From: Desulfobacteraceae bacterium | Lineage (GTDB): Bacteria > Desulfobacterota > Desulfobacteria > Desulfobacterales > JAABSP01 | NCBI GenBank assembly: GCA_011390035.1 | Contig: JAABTE010000086.1 | Span: forward strand, 1-9,009 | Direction of reading: 5' to 3' | Length of the DNA: 9,009 bases | Shown: in pieces, positions 5,999 through 9,009 of the stretch | Position numbering within the stretch: position 1 is the stretch's first letter | Layout: every line of letters begins with the position of its first letter | Made by a program: the position numbers and the translations under genes | The notes under the pieces: generated by a model | The model's input: the letters and a program-made list of their open reading frames with translations, nothing else | Told to the model about the DNA's origin: nothing | Database searches by the model: none

Positions 5999-6014
5999 GA
6001 CCGCCCGGGCGGTC
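5999..6014. other. Perfect 16-bp GC palindrome between the two phasin genes
   Basis: GACCGCCCGGGCGGTC is fully self-complementary and lies just before the ribosome site of the second phasin gene. In RNA it can form a six-pair stem with a CCGG loop. No T-run follows. It could protect the upstream message from 3' decay or lower entry into the second gene, giving unequal amounts of the two proteins. Confidence 0.45.
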
Positions 6015-6027
6015 AAGGGAGAGAATC

Positions 6028-6318
6028 ATGATGGATCAGAAGAAGATGCTTAAGCAGATGATCGACTTTCAAAAGACCACCTTCGACAATTCCTTCAGCG
6101 CCATGACCGCGCTTCAGGAGCAGGGCGAGAAGATGGTCACCGCCTTCATGGATCAGTCGCCCTGGCTGCCGGAAGATGGCAAGCGGGTGATCGGCCAGTG
6201 GATCGACACATACAAGAGCGGCCGGGAAAACTTCAAGAAGACCGTGGACACGAGCTTTTCCCGCGTGGAGGATTATTTCGGGCAAGGCCAGCCGGGCAAG
6301 GCCGGAACGGATATGTAG
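6028..6318 (+). CDS. Small phasin-like granule protein, second of a tandem pair
   Basis: This 96-residue protein is a paralogue of the preceding product. Shared positions include MI-x-FQKT-x-FDN-x-F-x-AM, FM-x-Q-x-PW-x-PE-x-GK, Y-K-x-x-RE-x-FKK and FSR-x-ED. It differs in a short Gly/Lys tail (GQGQPGKAGTDM). It is all-helical by eye, with amphipathic ends and no signal peptide. GGGAG lies six bases before the first of two adjacent ATG codons; the second (6031) would shorten the protein by one residue. It is 45 bases downstream of its paralogue, so the two are probably co-transcribed and arose by duplication. Divergence of about half the residues suggests the copies are old and may have separate roles on the granule. 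The phasin assignment rests mainly on context. Confidence 0.72.
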   Translation: MMDQKKMLKQMIDFQKTTFDNSFSAMTALQEQGEKMVTAFMDQSPWLPEDGKRVIGQWIDTYKSGRENFKKTVDTSFSRVEDYFGQGQPGKAGTDM

Positions 6319-6532
6319 CTGGGCGAAGGGGGATGCGGCCGAACCTCGTTTCGTCCGAAGCCGGCTCGGGTTCGGGCGGGGTTCGGTTCCGCCGCGCATG
6401 CGCCGAATCCTTCCGGTCGAAGTGGTATTTTTACCCATTGATTCGTCGCTAAAACCGGGCTAAGATAAGAATATCACAGGGCAACGCCCAGGATCGTCCC
6501 GTCGCCATTTACTATAAATTAAGGAGTTTGTC
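6319..6532 (+). other. Structured intergenic region before the PhaC-like gene
   Basis: No gene is visible. CCGAACC (6339-6345) can pair with either of two direct copies of GGTTCGG (6369-6375 and 6380-6386), giving alternative hairpins without a T-run. The palindrome GCGCATGCGC lies at 6394-6403. TTGATT (6438-6443) and TAAGAT (6461-6466), 17 bases apart, form a modest sigma70-like promoter that could serve the next gene. The small hairpin GGGC-AAC-GCCC (6479-6489) follows. Confidence 0.4.
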
Positions 6533-8119
6533 ATGAGTTCCGCTAACACATCGGAGTCCGGCCCACACGGCTGCCGCTCAATGGAGGAGATGGCGGAAAA
6601 GGCCGTCATGGCCCCGTTTCAGATCGCCTCCTCGCAGCTCGGGGCTGGCAATCATTTTATGACAGGCCTCACCAGGTACCTGAGTGAGTTCCTGACCCCT
6701 TACATGCTGTCCACCCAGTATTTCAGCCGGGTGGAGGCCCAGCGCCTGCTGACCACGTTGCCCCTGGAATCCCTTATGGCCTATATGGAGCTGGCGGAAT
6801 TCTCCTTCGACATCTACATGAAGAACCTGATGAGCAGCATGCGGGCTCTGAACGACTACGGCCGCAAGGAGTTCCCCAACGCCCTGACCGCCGCCCTGAA
6901 CACCTGCCTCATGGGCGAGGGCGAGGACCTGAATGCGTTTTTCGCCCGCCAGGAGCAACTGGTGGCGCGGGTGACGCGGGAATACCCGGAGGCGATCCTT
7001 GAGATCGCCCCGGAGTACGGCTTTCATTTCGAGCGGGGCCACAACCCACTGTTGGCGGAAACGGACCGCTTCCTGCTCTACGAGATCGTTCCCACGGACC
7101 CGTCCGTGGCCGTTGACCTGTCCGCAAAGCCGATACTGATTTTGCCTCCCTATGTGCTGGGGGCCAACATCCTGTCGTTCCTGCCCGGCGAAAACCGCAG
7201 CTACGCCCACTGCTTTGCCAACCAGGGCATCCCCACCTACATCCGCATCCTGAAAAACATCGGCGAAACCCCGGCCCTTCAAACCATGACCGCCGAGGAC
7301 GACGCCCTGGACACCCGCCTTTTCTGTGAAAAGATCAAGCAGCGCCACGGAAAGCCGGTGACGCTCAACGGCTACTGCCAGGGCGGCTTCATGGCGGTGT
7401 GCAACCTTTTGTCCGGCGAGCTGGACGGCCTGGTGGACGCCCTGCTCACATGCGTTGCCCCCATGGACGGCACCCGGAGCGTGGGCCTTTCCGGCTTTCT
7501 GGGCGACCTGCCCTCCCGCTTCAACGATCTGTCTTACGGCACCAAGACCCTGGCCAGCGGCAATCAGGTGGCAGACGGCAAGCTGATGGGATGGGTGTAC
7601 AAGCTAAAGAGCATCGAGACCGAGGCGCCCCTGGTGGCCTTTTACCGGGACATGATGATGCTGGCGCCCCGCAACGGCAAAACGCCCAAGATCAGCAAGA
7701 CGGCCGCGGCCCTCAACTACTGGCTCAACTTCGAGCGCGCCGACCTGCCCATGGCCATCACCCGCATGAGCTTTGCCTCCTACAACCACCCTGTGGACGC
7801 GGAGGGCAACCTGCCGGTGACCCTTTTCGGCCGGAAGCTCAACTTCAAGCGCATCGCGGAAAAGAATATCCCGTGGCTGATCTGCTACGGCGAAAAAGAC
7901 GATCTGGTGGAAAAGTCCACGGCCCTTGCGCCCACCGATTTCGTGGACGCGGAGGTCTCGCCTTTTCCCAAGGGCCACGTGGCCATGGCCACCTCCTGGT
8001 CGGACCCGCGGTCCGAATACGCCCTGCACACCCGGTTTGGCGAGAACCGCCGGTATCGCGGGCCGGTGCGGTTCCAACTGGATCTGAACCGGGCCATGTC
8101 GCCGGATACGCCCGCCTGA
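6533..8119 (+). CDS. PhaC-like alpha/beta-hydrolase protein, putative second PHA synthase
   Basis: This 528-residue protein has an N-terminal helical region of about 170 residues and then an alpha/beta-hydrolase domain (about 190-500). The nucleophile box is GYCQGG (C282), followed by Asp D456 in YGEKDDLVE and His H482 in GHVAMAT, a full Cys-Asp-His triad in PhaC order. The length and the LNYWLNFERADLP stretch are closer to class I/II synthases than to the class III PhaC in this locus. Overall it is divergent, so a polymerase, intracellular depolymerase/thiolytic enzyme or related acyltransferase are all possible. No signal peptide is seen. AAGGAG lies six bases before the ATG. It follows the phasin genes on the same strand and ends at a strong terminator, making it part of the granule locus. 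The fold and triad are secure; the reaction is not. Confidence 0.75.
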   Translation: MSSANTSESGPHGCRSMEEMAEKAVMAPFQIASSQLGAGNHFMTGLTRYLSEFLTPYMLSTQYFSRVEAQRLLTTLPLESLMAYMELAEFSFDIYMKNLMSSMRALNDYGRKEFPNALTAALNTCLMGEGEDLNAFFARQEQLVARVTREYPEAILEIAPEYGFHFERGHNPLLAETDRFLLYEIVPTDPSVAVDLSAKPILILPPYVLGANILSFLPGENRSYAHCFANQGIPTYIRILKNIGETPALQTMTAEDDALDTRLFCEKIKQRHGKPVTLNGYCQGGFMAVCNLLSGELDGLVDALLTCVAPMDGTRSVGLSGFLGDLPSRFNDLSYGTKTLASGNQVADGKLMGWVYKLKSIETEAPLVAFYRDMMMLAPRNGKTPKISKTAAALNYWLNFERADLPMAITRMSFASYNHPVDAEGNLPVTLFGRKLNFKRIAEKNIPWLICYGEKDDLVEKSTALAPTDFVDAEVSPFPKGHVAMATSWSDPRSEYALHTRFGENRRYRGPVRFQLDLNRAMSPDTPA

Positions 8120-8131
8120 AAGCGCGGCGCC

Positions 8132-8146
8132 GGGGCCAATGGCCCC
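8132..8146 (+). other. GC hairpin after the PhaC-like gene
   Basis: GGGGCC-AAT-GGCCCC is a perfect six-pair stem with a three-base loop, beginning 13 bases after the stop codon. It precedes the main terminator and has no T-run of its own. It may protect the 3' end or assist pausing. Confidence 0.5.
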
Positions 8147-8169
8147 CATCCCCCTTGCCCGCAGGCTCC

Positions 8170-8204
8170 GGGCGGGGCGGCCGTTGGCCGCTCCGCCCTT
8201 TTTT
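8170..8204 (+). terminator. Strong rho-independent terminator
   Basis: GGGCGGGGCGGCC (8170-8182) pairs along its whole 13-base length with GGCCGCTCCGCCC (8186-8198), with one G-U wobble, around the loop GTT. Six T residues follow directly. It ends the phasin/PhaC-like transcription unit and isolates the next gene. Confidence 0.92.
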
Positions 8205-8337
8205 CGTTTGGCCCGTCGCCGTTTTTTAAGCCGCTTTTCCATTCATTCCATTTGTGATTCGCGCCGGCATGTGATACAAGCATGGCCCTGAAGCGTCGCG
8301 TTTGTTTCAGATTTCCAAAGCCATGACGGAAGGTGAT

Positions 8338-9009
8338 ATGCGGTTCGCGCGGATTTATATTTTGGTGGCGGTGGCGGTCGTGATATGCGTTGTCACCGGG
8401 ATGGCGGCCTGCGGGTATCTGTTCGACAAGCGGGATGAGTCGATCCATGTCGCCCTGGCCTCTTCCATGACAGGCCCCCAGGCCCCGGTGGGCAGATCCT
8501 TTCTCCAGGGCATCAACCTGTATCTTGACATGATCAACGAGGCGGGCGGGGTCGATGGCAAAAAGATCGTCCTGGATGTCTATGACGATCAGAACAACCC
8601 CGAGCTGGCCCGCCAGCGGGCCGAGCAGATCGCCGCGGACGGGCGGGCCGTGGCCGTCATCGGCCACTACTACAGCAACTGCTCCATCCAGGCCGGCGAG
8701 ATCTACAAGCAGCGGCGCATCCCCGCCATCAGCCCGGCGGCCACCAACATCAACATCACCCTGGAAAACCCCTGGTATTTCCGCACCATCTTCAACGACA
8801 ACTCCCAGGGCCGCTTTCTGGCCACCTACGCCCAAAAGGTGTTCGGATACGATACGGCCAGCATCGTCATGGAGGATCTGGAATACGGCGCCTATCTGGC
8901 CGACGTGTTCGAAAAAACCTGCCGGGCCCTGGGGGTGAAGGTCCAGTACAAGTGGCGGTTCGAGCGGGACGACGAGATGCTGGACCAGAGCCTGGTTCAG
9001 ATCGTCAAC
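8338..9009 (+). CDS. Periplasmic-binding protein of the branched-chain amino acid type, 3' end outside the window
   Basis: The first 224 residues are present and the frame is open at the right edge. A hydrophobic N-terminus (about 6-25) ends in MAAC at residues 22-25, a weak lipobox, so the protein is either a lipoprotein or anchored by an uncleaved helix. From about residue 36 the type I periplasmic-binding fold is clear: IHVALASSMTGPQAPVG, the INEAGGVDGKKI strand-turn, DDQNNPELARQ, and later RRIPAISPAATN. This family binds amino acids, amides or similar small molecules for ABC uptake, or forms the sensor part of larger receptors; the missing C-terminus would decide. ATG 8338 follows GGAAGG by four bases. 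An in-frame ATG at 8323 would add five residues but lacks a clear ribosome site. It lies beyond a strong terminator, so it is probably not part of the PHA unit. Confidence 0.85.
   Translation, partial: MRFARIYILVAVAVVICVVTGMAACGYLFDKRDESIHVALASSMTGPQAPVGRSFLQGINLYLDMINEAGGVDGKKIVLDVYDDQNNPELARQRAEQIAADGRAVAVIGHYYSNCSIQAGEIYKQRRIPAISPAATNINITLENPWYFRTIFNDNSQGRFLATYAQKVFGYDTASIVMEDLEYGAYLADVFEKTCRALGVKVQYKWRFERDDEMLDQSLVQIVN

Noticed and set aside
8252..8280. A possible promoter (TTGTGA, 17 bases, TACAAG) before the binding-protein gene
   Set aside because: Both boxes match only four of six positions, which is expected by chance in a gap of this size. A promoter is likely somewhere in 8205-8337, but this one cannot be singled out.
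7885..8835. A 316-codon minus-strand frame across the end of the PhaC-like gene and the binding-protein gene
   Set aside because: It runs antisense through two well-supported proteins and a strong terminator, and its translation shows no domain.
1..9009. CRISPR arrays, tRNA or rRNA genes, insertion sequences and attachment sites
   Set aside because: No regularly spaced repeats, cloverleaf-like segments, transposase or integrase genes, or flanking direct repeats were seen.

Overview
The window is a polyhydroxyalkanoate (PHA) storage locus from a GC-rich bacterium. The gene set fits a deltaproteobacterium, probably a Desulfobacterota sulfate reducer: a class III synthase pair (PhaE and PhaC), a PhaR-type regulator, an (R)-enoyl-CoA hydratase and a GAF-repeat protein sit together. 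The taxon is inferred from gene content and style; no marker gene is present.

Layout. The left two thirds (about 149-5411) read on the minus strand. Going downstream, the order is phaR (5411 to 4857), phaE (4760 to 3789), phaC (3769 to 2489), a triple-GAF protein (2452 to 908), phaJ (825 to 403) and a small membrane protein with an antitoxin-like motif (406 to 149). Gaps after phaE are short, and the last two genes overlap by ATGA, so phaE to the last gene looks like one operon. It appears to be driven by a good sigma70-type promoter whose -35 box overlaps the phaR stop codon. Beyond the last gene (1-148) lie two strong hairpins with identical TTCA loops and no gene that can be supported.

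A divergent control region of about 310 bp (5412-5721) holds candidate promoters in both directions. It also holds a perfect 15-bp palindrome, TTGTGCAATGCACAA, just upstream of the rightward -35 box, which is a strong candidate PhaR operator. Rightward come two tandem, related phasin-like proteins of only 86 and 96 residues, then a 528-residue PhaC-like protein with a complete Cys-Asp-His triad. A strong rho-independent terminator follows at 8170-8204. A separate unit then begins with a periplasmic-binding (Leu/Ile/Val type) protein that runs off the right edge.

How the genes could work together. PhaJ would turn enoyl-CoA from beta-oxidation into (R)-3-hydroxyacyl-CoA. PhaEC would polymerise it, the small phasins would coat the granule, and PhaR would sense polymer or free granule surface and tune phasin expression. 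The less usual parts are the basic histone-like tail on PhaC, the output-less triple-GAF protein inside the operon, the antitoxin-like motif on a membrane anchor, the very small phasin pair and the divergent second PhaC-like enzyme. No phaA or phaB is present here.
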